Below, piece after piece: positions 47,598 to 57,310 of a stretch of DNA of 64,000 bases (positions within the stretch are counted from its first letter, which is position 1; every line of letters starts with the position of its first letter). Both the position numbers and the translations under genes were made by a program. The notes under the pieces were generated by a model. It worked only from the letters and a program-made list of their open reading frames with translations. It did not search any database and had not been told where the DNA came from. This DNA comes from Neurospora intermedia. Lineage: Eukaryota > Ascomycota > Sordariomycetes > Sordariales > Sordariaceae. The DNA lies in contig BTPP01000012.1 in assembly GCA_037102815.1 (NCBI GenBank), forward strand, positions 1 to 64,000, in the 5' to 3' direction.

Positions 47598-49059
47598 ATG
47601 GCCCAATTAAGGCCCACATCAGCAATCTACACCAACAGATCTGGTAATCAGAATACGCACGCTGGTCATGGGTACCAGAACGCAAACAATGCTTCAGGTA
47701 CCTTCATCAGCATTGAACAAGGTCCTCATTCCACGTTTAGTATCATCTGTAAGTCTATAATGCTTGTCCGTCTTTGACACTACTTATCGACCATGCTCTA
47801 ACCCGCCGAAAGTATGCCGACACTCATATCGCATCGATTCCAATCATGCCGACCGGCACGGCCATACCGAGAACAGAGGCCCCTCCACGCCCACCGAATC
47901 TATGAGAATAGCCATCCCTCATATGCGCCGTTCTCAAACACGCTTAATTCGCTCCATATTCGACACCCCCAACGGGACCTACGAACAAACGAGCTTGCTA
48001 GATCCGAGAGTCGATCCACAGCGAGGCCCATCTCTGGATCTCTGGAAACAAACTCTAGCCTCTCTGTTTACCTGGCTACCAAACCTGAATAAACAAGACG
48101 CCCAAGGCCTCACCGTGTTGCACCACGCTGTCAAAAGCCGGTCCTATTTTGCCCTCAACGTCTTACTCGACCTAATCGAAAATCACCCCCATGCCCTCCG
48201 GCTGGCTTTCAACGTGACTGTGGACCTCGCCGCCCTCCTTAACACCCCAGACTATGCCGGACAAACCGCGGCTCACCACGCCGTTGTTTTGGGGGATTGG
48301 CACTCCTTCAAGCTCCTAGCAGAAAAGATGCCGGACCTGAACAAGTTAGCGGACAAACAGGATCAAACCATCCTGCATCTTGCTGCGCAGTGGGGGCGTG
48401 CCGATATAGCAAAGTATGTGCTAGACAAGGGCACTAATATTGACCAACAGGATAGGGGCCGTCACACAGCTTTGCATCATGCAGCCATGAACGGCCACCA
48501 TGAGGTTGTGCGGGTGTTGTTAGGCGCAGGAGCCAGGAGGGACGTGAAGGAGGACTGTCTCGAATGGACGGCGCTGCATTACGCTGTTATCAGGAAGCGG
48601 TTAGAAACGGTCAAGGTTCTTGCACGACGCTCATACAACGAGACCGATGATGAGCTCGGTCTTGATGTCAAGGACCACCAAGGACGAACTGCTCTCCATC
48701 TCGCTTGCCATCTTGAAGGCGGAGCGACTGAGCTTCGTATTGCCGGCGACATGGTCTCCGTTTTGATTGCAGCTAAAGCAACGTTGAACGTTACGGACGC
48801 TATAGGATGTACTCCGCTAATGTACGCCGCGGTGCGGACAAATTTGGCCGCGGTTAGATGCTTGGTTGACAAGGGTGCTGATGTTGATATGCGGGATGGC
48901 AAGCGCAAAAGGGCGAAGGACTACGCACTGGATCAGGCACCCCGAGGCAAGGAGAGAGATGCGGTGGTCGAGATTCTTTCCCGGCATCACGGCGGTGAAT
49001 GGTCGGACGGTGGAGGACCAGGGGGTGGACTCTGCATAGCGGGTCAGCAAGAGGGGTGA
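47598..49059 (+). CDS. Ankyrin-repeat protein with N-terminal sigma-like amyloid motif, 465 aa
   Basis: Exons 47,598-47,748 and 47,813-49,059 join in frame. Exon 1 encodes almost only a motif: RSGNQNTHAGHGYQ then NANNASGTF (residues 14-36). It aligns without gaps to the C-terminal motifs of the two genes downstream. Residues 50-142 are a linker. From about 143 to 450 there are ankyrin repeats with TALHHAA/TALHYAV/TPLMYAA hallmarks (AQGLTVLHHAVKSR, DQTILHLAAQWGR, GRHTALHHAAMNGHH, QGRTALHLACHLE, IGCTPLMYAAVRT). No NACHT, NB-ARC or other NTPase motif is visible. I infer a receptor-like scaffold: ankyrins bind a ligand or self-associate, and the N-terminal motif seeds amyloid signalling. An alternative Met at 47,517 would put a hydrophobic stretch in front. 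Confidence 0.85.
47637..47705 (+). other. Encoded amyloid-like motif, copy 1 (N-terminal, ankyrin protein)
   Basis: Codes for 23 residues of the pattern xSGxQxxHxGxGxQ followed by NxNNxxGxF, with period 9. The Gln, His and Gly positions match the copies at 50,403-50,471 and 54,127-54,195. It sits inside a short first exon. Confidence 0.75.
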
Positions 49060-50348
49060 GGCCTTTCTTGATCCAGCGTGGCCGGTGTTGGTTCTTTCCA
49101 TTCTTCTCTTTTCAGTTTCTCTAAGGCATCTCCACCACCCCGGTCCCGCCTGAATTGGTTCTTCTTTCACATTCCCTCATGTTCTTTCATTCGTTCCTTC
49201 CCTCGGAAGTACTCTAGAGGGTCAATTTACGTTTTCTCGGCCATGCACTGCTTACTGGTCACTTCGTTCCCTTTTCACTGTATCCCATCCCAAAGCATCA
49301 TGAGAACAAATTCAGCACATTTCATTATGGCCTAGACATGTTATGCTAGTGCCTTCACCTGATGAACAGATTGGCAAAACAACGCCCGTTGCTTACATAC
49401 TTCCTTTTGCGCCGATGCTCTATGCTTCCATCTCCCTGAAAGTTTCGACTCCCTTGAGAATGGTCAAGGCGCTCACGGCCCATGTCAATCCCCTTGAACA
49501 TAACTTTGCTGCGAAATACGAACTCTCCAAAAGAAGGAAATGCAGTATTCCGTTCTGGAACACTCTTCATCTGAACGATCTCTTTCTCGTTATGTCGGTC
49601 TCTTCCCTCTCGATGTTCTCGTCGCCTCTTGTTGTTGAAGCCAATATGACATCTTGGCAGTTCCTAGGTACCTACCTACCTAGAGGTCCCCTGGTGGATG
49701 TCATTTACATCGCGGGCACCGCATCCAAGACAGACGACAGTAGAGTTACATCATATGGCTGACCGAGGTTGCCCATCATGTTGTGGCCGTTCATACTTTG
49801 GTCTTCGTCCTCAACCTGCTTCCAGTGCTTCACTTCCCTCACCAAATTACCTAGGTAGGTATGGTGAGCCCTTGCCTTATGGGCTGAATGAATGTGGTCT
49901 TCTCCCAGACGGCCAGACCTCCTTGTACAGCACCAAGGTCTCCTGACTCAAACCCGGAACCTATCCATGGTGCTGGTCACCTTCTTTCGTATTCCCTTTG
50001 TCTTTTTGTTCCGTGTTTTCTTTTTTCGTTCCCATGATGAGACGCCCTGATCTCTGATCCCGACGGAATGCAAGATGCACGTGTTCCAGTCCACATGGAG
50101 TCCATGCAACCTTCGGCTCCTCCCGTTCCGGAGCACGCCCAGACGGGTATGTCCACTTTTTCTTTTGGTACGAAACGTGTACGAGCCCCAAGGAAATCTT
50201 ATTGGGCAAATGACATGAAAATGAACCCATCTTAGAACCGCAGAACCCTGGGCCACGTGGTCATTAACAAGAAGGCATCTATAACGAATGGCTTGAGGCC
50301 GATTCCAAGGCCTTCCAAGGTATAGCCGGCCGATGGACAAAGCGCTGT
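49060..50348. other. Convergent 3' region
   Basis: About 1.3 kb between the ends of the ankyrin gene (plus) and the SesA gene (minus). No supported gene. One GGTACCTACCTACCTAGAGG cluster lies at about 49,666-49,687. Confidence 0.45.
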
Positions 50349-51071
50349 TCAGCAGCGGGCGGCATTGGTGAAGTGAAAAGTGCCGGTAACTGGGCCGGAA
50401 CTGAAGAAGCCTTGCCCATTGTTGTTGTTTTGAGTGCCGTTGCCGAGATGTATACACTGCATTCCCGACCCGATGTTGCTATACTTCAATATATCTGACC
50501 TGGTAGAGGTAGTGGATGGTGGAGAGAGTGGTCGGTCATCCATGTATGGAACGGTTGGAGTCCCGGACCCTGAGAAGTCCAGGTTCGTCCGGGTGGCTAA
50601 AGCTGCGGACTCTCTAACTTGATGTCTGGCGGCCTTATCACAAGCGTCTAGAGCGCGGTTGTCCGCCAAAAGTCGTATATCATCAAGAATCCCTCTCATT
50701 AGGGACTCTACTTTCCGACTTTTGCCGACGTGCAGGGTCATTATGGCTGCAGTTGTAAAGCGCTTTCGAGCCGATGGTCTGGAGCTTGGCGGAGGCAAGT
50801 CTGCTTTGAATATGGTTCCCAGCAAGGTTGCTTTCTCTTCACACGCCTTCAGGACCTCGTCCATTGCGTCAAGTGATTTCTTATTTCCGTTCAGCTTCAT
50901 ACATTCTTTGATGCGCTCCAACGTGTCCTCGACTAATGGTAACCGGACACGCACCTCTCTCATCGCATCGGGGAGCCCGTTGACGTCTTTGCAGGCGCTG
51001 ACAACTTTGCAGACAGCGTCGATGATCGATATGACATTCGAGATGATACTAATGACTTCGAGGCCGGACAT
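50349..51071 (-). CDS. SesA-domain protein with C-terminal sigma-like amyloid motif, 240 aa
   Basis: A single exon. Residues 1 to about 165 are an all-helical domain that starts MSGLEVISIISNVISIIDAV and continues through VVSACKDVNGLPDAMREV and RLPLVEDTLERIKECM. This is the N-terminal SesA/NACHT-associated helical domain found on fungal NLRs and on stand-alone SesA proteins. A Ser/Thr/Pro linker follows, then GSGMQCIHLGNGTQ and NNNNGQGFF (201-223), an imperfect 9-residue repeat. This matches the architecture of SesA of the sesA/het-eN/sesB group, in which a small cytosolic protein is triggered by an NLR bearing the same motif. I infer a cell-death or signalling effector converted through its C-terminal prion-like motif. 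It is convergent with the ankyrin gene and divergent from the gene at 53.5 kb. Confidence 0.88.
   Translation of the reverse strand: MSGLEVISIISNVISIIDAVCKVVSACKDVNGLPDAMREVRVRLPLVEDTLERIKECMKLNGNKKSLDAMDEVLKACEEKATLLGTIFKADLPPPSSRPSARKRFTTAAIMTLHVGKSRKVESLMRGILDDIRLLADNRALDACDKAARHQVRESAALATRTNLDFSGSGTPTVPYMDDRPLSPPSTTSTRSDILKYSNIGSGMQCIHLGNGTQNNNNGQGFFSSGPVTGTFHFTNAARC
50403..50471 (-). other. Encoded amyloid-like motif, copy 2 (C-terminal, SesA protein)
   Basis: Codes for GSGMQCIHLGNGTQ then NNNNGQGFF, residues 201-223 of 240. It has three imperfect 9-residue units, GxGxQxxxx, GxGxQNNNN and GxGxF. It is followed by SSGPVTGTFHF, whose xFHF ending is also seen in copy 3. Confidence 0.85.
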
Positions 51072-53496
51072 TATCGCATGGGTAGCGGTGCAGATTCAAG
51101 GAAAGTGTGACAACGTAAAGGTACTGGATATGAATGCTATTGACGATAGAGGAACAAAGGCTCCAGTGGAATCCCAGGTTGCTTCCTCGACTAACAATCT
51201 TCGAGTGCCAGACAGGAAGTGAAATCGTTGAATGTCTAGAGCTTATGTCGGTGGTAGGGACGTGGCGTTCATGCTCACAACTTCGAGGAAACCTCAAGCT
51301 TTTGGTGGAAGGTTGGTCGGAAGCCTCGGGTTGCACGCGGGGAGAGGATACCTGAAGATTGATGAGCCGGTGGTGCGACCAAAGTGGGATCTAGACGGGA
51401 TGTAAGGTAGTCTGCGCTACACTAAGGATGGATAGGACGGGAGTAACGTGCAAATTATGATGGACCACACCACGGGTCTCACCCAGTCTACCTACATGCC
51501 AATCAAGGTTCGATCGAAGTAAATATATCTGCAGGTCTGGCGTAACCTACATATAGCTTACGAAAATGCCCGTTTCTGTGGCCGCATTTCATGTGCTTCA
51601 ATTTACGCAGCAGCGGTGGCCAATCTGTTGCTGGTGATTGGACCTGTTTGAGACATCCGCAGTGTAGAAGGCTTATTACCTACGTAGCACTGCAGACACT
51701 GCGCCACATACCTCTAGGTAGGTACCTTACTCTCCATGGTGGTCAACGTGGCACTAAAAGAGACGATGACATTGAATGCTTGCACCCAGTTTTCACAAGT
51801 TTTGTTGTAAAATCAGGCACTGTTAGTTCCCTAGCACTATTGCTCGAGGAAGGGCTTTGATTGGCCGAATTATTTTGTAGGTAGGGTAATTGAGAGTTGT
51901 CCTTTCCTATTCGGCTCCTCCTCCCCCTCGCGGCGTCATTTCCCTATATCAATGGAAACAACGAACCTCTTTAGAGGTATCAATCAATTGGGCCAGTGGC
52001 TCAATAGTTTCTACTGTCTCTCTTTTTCTTGTGATTGCCAGTTCGATTCCAATTTGGGACAGCTTTTTTTCCATTGTGCGAGAAGTCTCGCCGAAGTGAA
52101 AGTGTGAATACCTTCATCTCCCCCTCTCCCCCCAAAGTAGGACAAAAAAAAATAAAAAAATAAAAAAGAGAAAAGAAAAAAAATACAGAAAGGGTAAACG
52201 AGAACCTTTTAGTAGCCGTTACAGAAGGCTACTATAGGGGTCTTTAGCTTTTACTATTTTGTACCCAAATCCGACCAACTAGGAGCCTCCCTCAACTAAT
52301 AGTGCTGGGTCTTACAATAAGGCTGGGCCAGTTATCTACCTACCTACTTTAAGATTTGGAACTAACCTTGCACCCACCTCCCAAGCCTTGATAGTCTCCC
52401 TATATTTTCGCTGTAGTAATCATTGCAGGTATAGAACCTGCTTCAACACTTTCGTAGTTGGCTGGAAAGGAGCCAAAATACCTTGGATCAAACGTGACCT
52501 ACCTAGAGGTATGTTCTCTCCTACTGGTTCAGCGTGTAGCCGGGAAGCCCCTTGGCTTGCGGCCACCAAATGGCAGTCCTTCTCTGATGTTGGTGGTACA
52601 ATGACGGGCTTTTAGAGAACGGCATTGGTGGCTCGAACATGCCCGATCATTGTCCTGTGCAACACTCGTCTGGATGTCGAGGGCTTGGATCTAAGGCTCC
52701 AATCAGATACCTCTGATGTGGGAACCATATATGTATTGCGGCCTGCACCTCATAAACTACCTACAATCAACCTTGATGTCTGCCCGAAGCCTTATCAGAA
52801 TGGTCACGCGTTGCGTTTTTCGTGATCCCGAATTAACATTTGTGACACCTCTACGGTTTCCATGAGTTAAGGCTGACGTGCATCTGTAAGCTGTTTCAAG
52901 AGGAGGCTCTGCTGATGCCTGTCTGTCACAGAGGTAGCAACATATGAGTCGAACCTTCGAGAAATTGGAATGTGATGTTCAGTACCTACATCTAGGTACC
53001 CTAGGCACCTACTCAGCTGATAGGATCCTCCATGTGATATGGGCCAGTGAAGTGAGAAGACAATGGCGATTCCATCACGGACTTGTATGTGATGATAGGA
53101 CATGCAGTCCCTTCCATGAATATCTCTACCTAGAGGTACCTCTACCGACCCGCGTAGAAGTACTGCATGCCTCCAGGTGTACAATTGTTCTTCCGATAAA
53201 TCGCCCTGGTCAAATTCAGAACTCACATCACACAAAGCCAGCCCCAAGCAACATAAAACCGGCAGTAATTCCCCTTCTTTGACGCTGGGTCTTGTTTCAC
53301 GCCGTCTTTCTCGTGGTCGTCAGGTTTCGAAGTCAAATTATTACCATACAGTTACATCCTGTACTTGTTTATGCTTTACTCCGACCAGCGGACCGACGAA
53401 CTTATCAGTCGAGTGGCTCGCAAGCTCCCTCGTCTCTCATTGCCAACTGGTAGCAAGAGACCGTAGCCCTACTGAGCTAATTCGTCAACAAAAGAC
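51072..53496. promoter_or_regulatory. 2.4-kb divergent intergenic region between the two motif-bearing effector genes
   Basis: The SesA gene (minus) and the coiled-coil protein gene (plus) are transcribed away from each other, so their promoters lie here and could be coregulated. No supported gene. There is an A-rich tract at about 52,143-52,190 and GGTACCTCTAG-type clusters at about 51,711-51,725, 52,985-53,010 and 53,120-53,150. Confidence 0.45.
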
Positions 53497-54276
53497 ATGT
53501 CAAAAGAGAAAACGGGGTTTCGACAACGTTTCAAGGAAACATTCCGCCACAAATCATCTGAAAGGAGAGCAGCTAGTACCCATGGAAAGTCTCGAAACAG
53601 CTCACTGGATATGAATGAGACTATCATCACCGAAGGCCGCCAAGCTCTCAACGGCTGGCCATCCAAAATCTCGGATATTGCCAAGCATGTTCCCGAGGGT
53701 ACTCCAGCTGCCAACGGCCTTGATCTGGTCCGGGACCTCATCTCATCACTTGCAGACGATCTGGACTCCGCGCCAATTTCCACCACGTCATCAGCCACGA
53801 CGCAAGAGGTCAGAGCTCTTTTCGGCAAAATGGCGACGGCGAGGGCTCATTTTGATCAACAATATCGATTAGTTGACAGCATCGTCGGCAACAAGTCCGT
53901 GGCTGAGAAATTGAAGATCACCGTGCTTATCAACACAGAGGTCAAGAACATGCTCGACAATGTCCTTGAGCTCGTACTTCAAGCGCAGCTTGCACATCAA
54001 GTGCAGCCCTACCTTCGCGCAGCTCAGTTGTATACCTCTAAGATCGAGCATCTGGAACATGAGATTCGAAACCTCGAGGAGTCTATTGAAAGCGTTAACA
54101 CTCCACGAGTTGTCAACACCTACTCGGGATCGGGTCACCAATCAATCCATAATGGCTCTGGCACACAGAACAATAACAATGGTAACGGGCTGTTCAATCA
54201 CGGCCCCCTTTCCGTTTCCAGAGACTTCCACTTTGGATCATCCCCTCAGTCAGCTGAGCCAAAACCTTCTCCCTGA
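53497..54276 (+). CDS. Helical/coiled-coil protein of unknown fold with C-terminal sigma-like amyloid motif, 259 aa
   Basis: A single exon. The first ~25 residues are strongly basic (MSKEKTGFRQRFKETFRHKS), which would suit membrane-surface binding. Residues about 36-190 are predicted helical (GLDLVRDLISSLADDLDS, LFGKMATARAHFDQQY, INTEVKNMLDNVLELVLQAQ) and 180-200 look like a coiled coil (KIEHLEHEIRNLEESIESV). Residues 211-233 are GSGHQSIHNGSGTQ then NNNNGNGLF, nearly identical to the SesA motif, and a short tail with DFHF follows. I do not recognise the domain: it lacks SesA, HeLo and lipase signatures. By position (effector domain first, motif last) it is a second candidate effector. Pore-forming or scaffolding activity would be speculation. 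Confidence 0.8.
   Translation: MSKEKTGFRQRFKETFRHKSSERRAASTHGKSRNSSLDMNETIITEGRQALNGWPSKISDIAKHVPEGTPAANGLDLVRDLISSLADDLDSAPISTTSSATTQEVRALFGKMATARAHFDQQYRLVDSIVGNKSVAEKLKITVLINTEVKNMLDNVLELVLQAQLAHQVQPYLRAAQLYTSKIEHLEHEIRNLEESIESVNTPRVVNTYSGSGHQSIHNGSGTQNNNNGNGLFNHGPLSVSRDFHFGSSPQSAEPKPSP
54127..54195 (+). other. Encoded amyloid-like motif, copy 3 (C-terminal, coiled-coil protein)
   Basis: Codes for GSGHQSIHNGSGTQ then NNNNGNGLF, residues 211-233 of 259. It matches copy 2 at 17 of 23 positions without a gap, although the two proteins show no resemblance outside the motif and its short xFHF-type tail. Confidence 0.85.
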
Positions 54277-54619
54277 TATCCAAACATTAGGGTGCACACG
54301 TTCGGCTTGTTTACATGTATTCAAGGGACACAATCCCATATTGTCGTGCATCAGGTCTTTCCCTACACCAGGATGTCTACCCCCGCAACATCACATGACT
54401 TCTTTGGCTCCCTTCCGTTCATTTACTTTCTCTTCCCTTGCAAATCGCCAGATATACAATTCTCAATCGCGTGCCTCCCTGCACTCAGTTATTCTTCCTA
54501 TCCACGCTTGTTTCTGCGAACATCGCTCTACCAGATTGTATGTGAGAGACAGATATCCGTGTGGTTTCCAATTTGCTCAATGAATACCGTTCACTTGTTC
54601 CTTCTCGCGATACATGTGT

Positions 54620-55814
54620 ACTTACAGGTTGAACATACCTAAAGGAATCAGGTAAAGTTGCTATCCATGGAGCAAGGATACGAAGTCGAACAATTGCCCT
54701 ATTGGTGTAGAGGTAGTAGGCGACTATGACAATGTGTTTGAGAGGCTGCAAGCTATGAGATGTTAGTGCACAAAAACAAAAGAATGTTTCTTCCATGTTT
54801 GTGGCAAAGTTGGGGATGGTGTCCGTTGTGAATACCAAACTGCAAAGGATAGGAGACCTAGCGGCTGATGGAGACGGAACCTGCTGGACATGTCGTGAAT
54901 GATGCCGTCCTGGGATGCCCGTTGATGAAGCCCGTTGATGTCGTCTTGAATGGCGTCGGAACTGGTCATGATGGCCACAGTGACCACAAGCACCAATCCT
55001 GCGCCTGACATCCTTTGGGGAACCAGAGGAACTCCGTCCGAGAGGAAGCATTGACTTGAGAAAGCTCGGAAGCAAATGGGTGATGGCTTTGGCAGAGGTG
55101 GACCGACACACCAACGTCGATTGGTGCTGTCGGTATCGGGTACGTGGGACCGAACGACTGTCTGTCCAGATGCGCCAAAAGCAAATCCGCAAGCAATATT
55201 CATTAGCAAAGTACAAAGAGGTATACATGACTGGATTTGTGTTGTGGGTATGGGCTGTGTGACTGATCTTGATCACATCGTGGCGGTACTCGGCCTGAAT
55301 TTGAACTCGACCTCGGTCCATGTTCCCATCGAAGACCAAGGTCAAAACGCTGTGCGAAGAGCGTTTGGAAATCGGTCTGATTCGGTGGCTGGGCAGAAGA
55401 AGCTTGTCAGCGTGGTCTCGACCATGGTGGTAAGGCGGTTGATCACAACTGAAAAAGCCGCCAAGTTGATGGTACCAAAGGTGTGACCTCCCAAGCTGCC
55501 TTGAGGAAGCAAGCTGTTGGAACCGGAATGGTATATGAGCTTCAGTGAAGAAAACGGCTGCGAAGACACCGGTGAAGGAAATGATCAGAATCTCGAGGGA
55601 AACGAAAGAAACGACCAAGTCCGAGGCGATGTAACGGAAAGCTGATGCGAGGAAGAAAGAAAAGGCCGGTAGTCTTGGATGGTTTTAAGCGAAGAAGAAT
55701 TTGTGAAATTTGTGACCAAGTGATTGGGGTGGAAAACTGACACTTGATGGGGGAATAGCAGAGGTTCTTTTTGCGGCTTGGCACAACAGGATGTGGTGTG
55801 GTCTCGACTTCCAT
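54620..55814 (-). CDS. Probable multi-exon membrane protein, gene model incomplete
   Basis: The 5' part is well supported. Exon 1 (55,814-55,744; MEVETTPHPVVPSRKKNLC..) joins at a GTGTCAG donor to exon 2 from 55,673, giving PIK|LPAFSFFLASAFRYIASD and then LVVSFVSLEILIISFTGVF. These are long hydrophobic helices, followed by FFTEAHIPFRFQQL. Further exon-like pieces occur downstream on the same strand: a VVINRLTTMVETTLTSFFC segment near 55.4 kb, GLVLVVTVAIMTSSDAIQDD near 54.95 kb, and PLKHIVIVAYYLYTNRAI near 54.7 kb. I could not join them with certainty. The one long uninterrupted frame across 54,485-55,618 mixes phases and is not the product. Family unknown. Confidence 0.4.
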
Positions 55815-56247
55815 GTCGTTTTCGGGAGCTGGGGGTGCTCTTTCCTCACCAGGGCAGAACGATCGACGGTGTCTCAGCTAGAGGTGTATACGTTATAGTC
55901 ACGGTACCTGTGGACACGGGCCTCAGCCGCTTGCCTAGAGGTACCTATCTTTGACCAGCGAATCGATACTGATGAAAGGCGCATAATCTTGTGGTCGCGT
56001 CGGGTTACACCGCGGTGAACTGGCTCCTTTAACTAACGCTGACAGTGTTTGGGTGATCTTCGTTCGGCGTCGCTCCCGCTGCTACCCTCGGCGCGTGACG
56101 TCATGCATGTCCGTCCCTTCCCGACTCCGATACCTAAGTACCTATTCAACGGCCCCGTTTAACGGTGAAACGGCGCATCCCCTCCTCTCATCGCAATGAA
56201 GGTAGAAACCCGACATCCGGAAGCCAGCCCTTCCCGTACAGACCAAA
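55815..56247. promoter_or_regulatory. Divergent promoter, membrane-protein gene / fructosamine kinase-family gene
   Basis: About 430 bases between two divergent starts, containing a GCGTGACGTCATGCATG stretch (about 56,090-56,106). Its palindromic TGACGTCA core is the consensus site of bZIP/CREB-type activators. GGTACC-type motifs lie at about 55,900-55,950. Confidence 0.5.
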
Positions 56248-57310
56248 ATGTCACCAACCGTCGACCCCGCCATCCTCCGCGCTCTGGGTCTGGATCCCAA
56301 CTCCGCCTTCGCCAGCATCACGTCCCACGGCGGCTCCGGCTTCTCCTCGACTCATAAGCTCCTCATAACCACTCCTGATGACAACAACAAAAGGGCATAC
56401 TTTGTCAAAACCGGCAACGGCCCCGACGCAGCCGCCATGTTCCTTGGGGAACACCACTCCCTCAATGCGATCCATTCCGCCATCCCCTCCTTCTGTCCAC
56501 GCTCGTATGCCAACGGGACCATGTCCTCCAACTCTAACCAGCATTTCTTGGTGACTGATTTCCTCAATCTCCGCTCTAGCGGTGGTTCGGCCAGATCTGG
56601 CAGTGGTGAATCATTTGCAGCAAAGCTGGCCAAGATGCACACCATCCCCGCCCCGATCCCCGAGGGGTACGACAAGCCCATGTTCGGCTTTCCCGTCCCT
56701 ACATACTGCGGAGCGACGGAGCAGGACAATACCTGGAAGGAGGACTGGGCAGAGTTCTACGCTGAAAACCGGTTACGCCATGTGCTGAAAGAAGGTGAGA
56801 AGATAAATGGAAAAAGCAAAGAATTGAGCGACGCGGTGGACAAGGTCGCATCAAAGGTGGTGCCCAGACTTTTGGGGGAACAGACGATAGGGAAGGTGAC
56901 GCCGGTGTTGATACATGGGGATTTGTGGAGTGGGAATCAGGGACGGGGTAGGTTTTCCGAGGAAGGGGGCGTTGAGGAGGTCATCTATGACCCGGCAGCG
57001 GTTTATGGGCACTCGGAGTATGAGCTGGGCATCATGAAGATGTTTGGCGGGTTTGGCGGGGGGTTTTGGAAGGAGTATGGGGAGTTGATGCCGAAACAGG
57101 AACCAAAAGAGGAGTGGGAGGATCGAATTGCCTTGTATGAGCTGTGAGTGTTGCGGTGATCTGACCTGCCTGCTGAGATGTTGTGAGGGGTGTGATTTGC
57201 TAATGGGGCTCGACAGGTACCACCATTTGAACCACTATGCGTTGTTTGGAGGCGGGTATCGCGGCGGCGCCATGTCCATTATGAAGAAGCTTATTGCGAA
57301 GTATGCGTAG
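56248..57310 (+). CDS. Fructosamine/ketosamine-3-kinase family protein, 329 aa
   Basis: Exons 56,248-57,143 and 57,217-57,310 join in frame (LYEL|YHHLNHYALFGGGY). The kinase-like fold is evident: HGGSGFSSTHKLL near residue 27 (phosphate loop region), YFVKTG with the ATP-site Lys at about 54, FLGEHHSLNAI (helix-C Glu), catalytic VLIHGDLWSGNQG (220-232) and the metal-binding YDPAAVYGHSEYELGIMKMFGGF (from 247). This matches fructosamine-3-kinase/FN3KRP relatives, which phosphorylate the sugar of glycated protein lysines so that the adduct falls off. Length is typical. The second exon is short and supplies the conserved YHxLNHYALFGGGYRGGA end. Confidence 0.93.

Noticed and set aside
49343-50457. 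Frames of 139 (plus) and 169 (minus) codons between the ankyrin and SesA genes
   Set aside because: No motif; they lie in or overlap the 3' regions, and one is antisense/out-of-phase to the SesA gene.
51976-52075. tRNA-like stretch (GGCCAGTGG and AGTTCGATTCC followed by a T run)
   Set aside because: Box-like words and a pol III-type T tract are present, but the T stem and acceptor stem do not form.
54485-55618. 377-codon uninterrupted minus-strand frame
   Set aside because: Only its first ~60 residues look like protein; the rest is His/Ser/Arg-rich out-of-phase sequence. Treated as part of a spliced gene instead.
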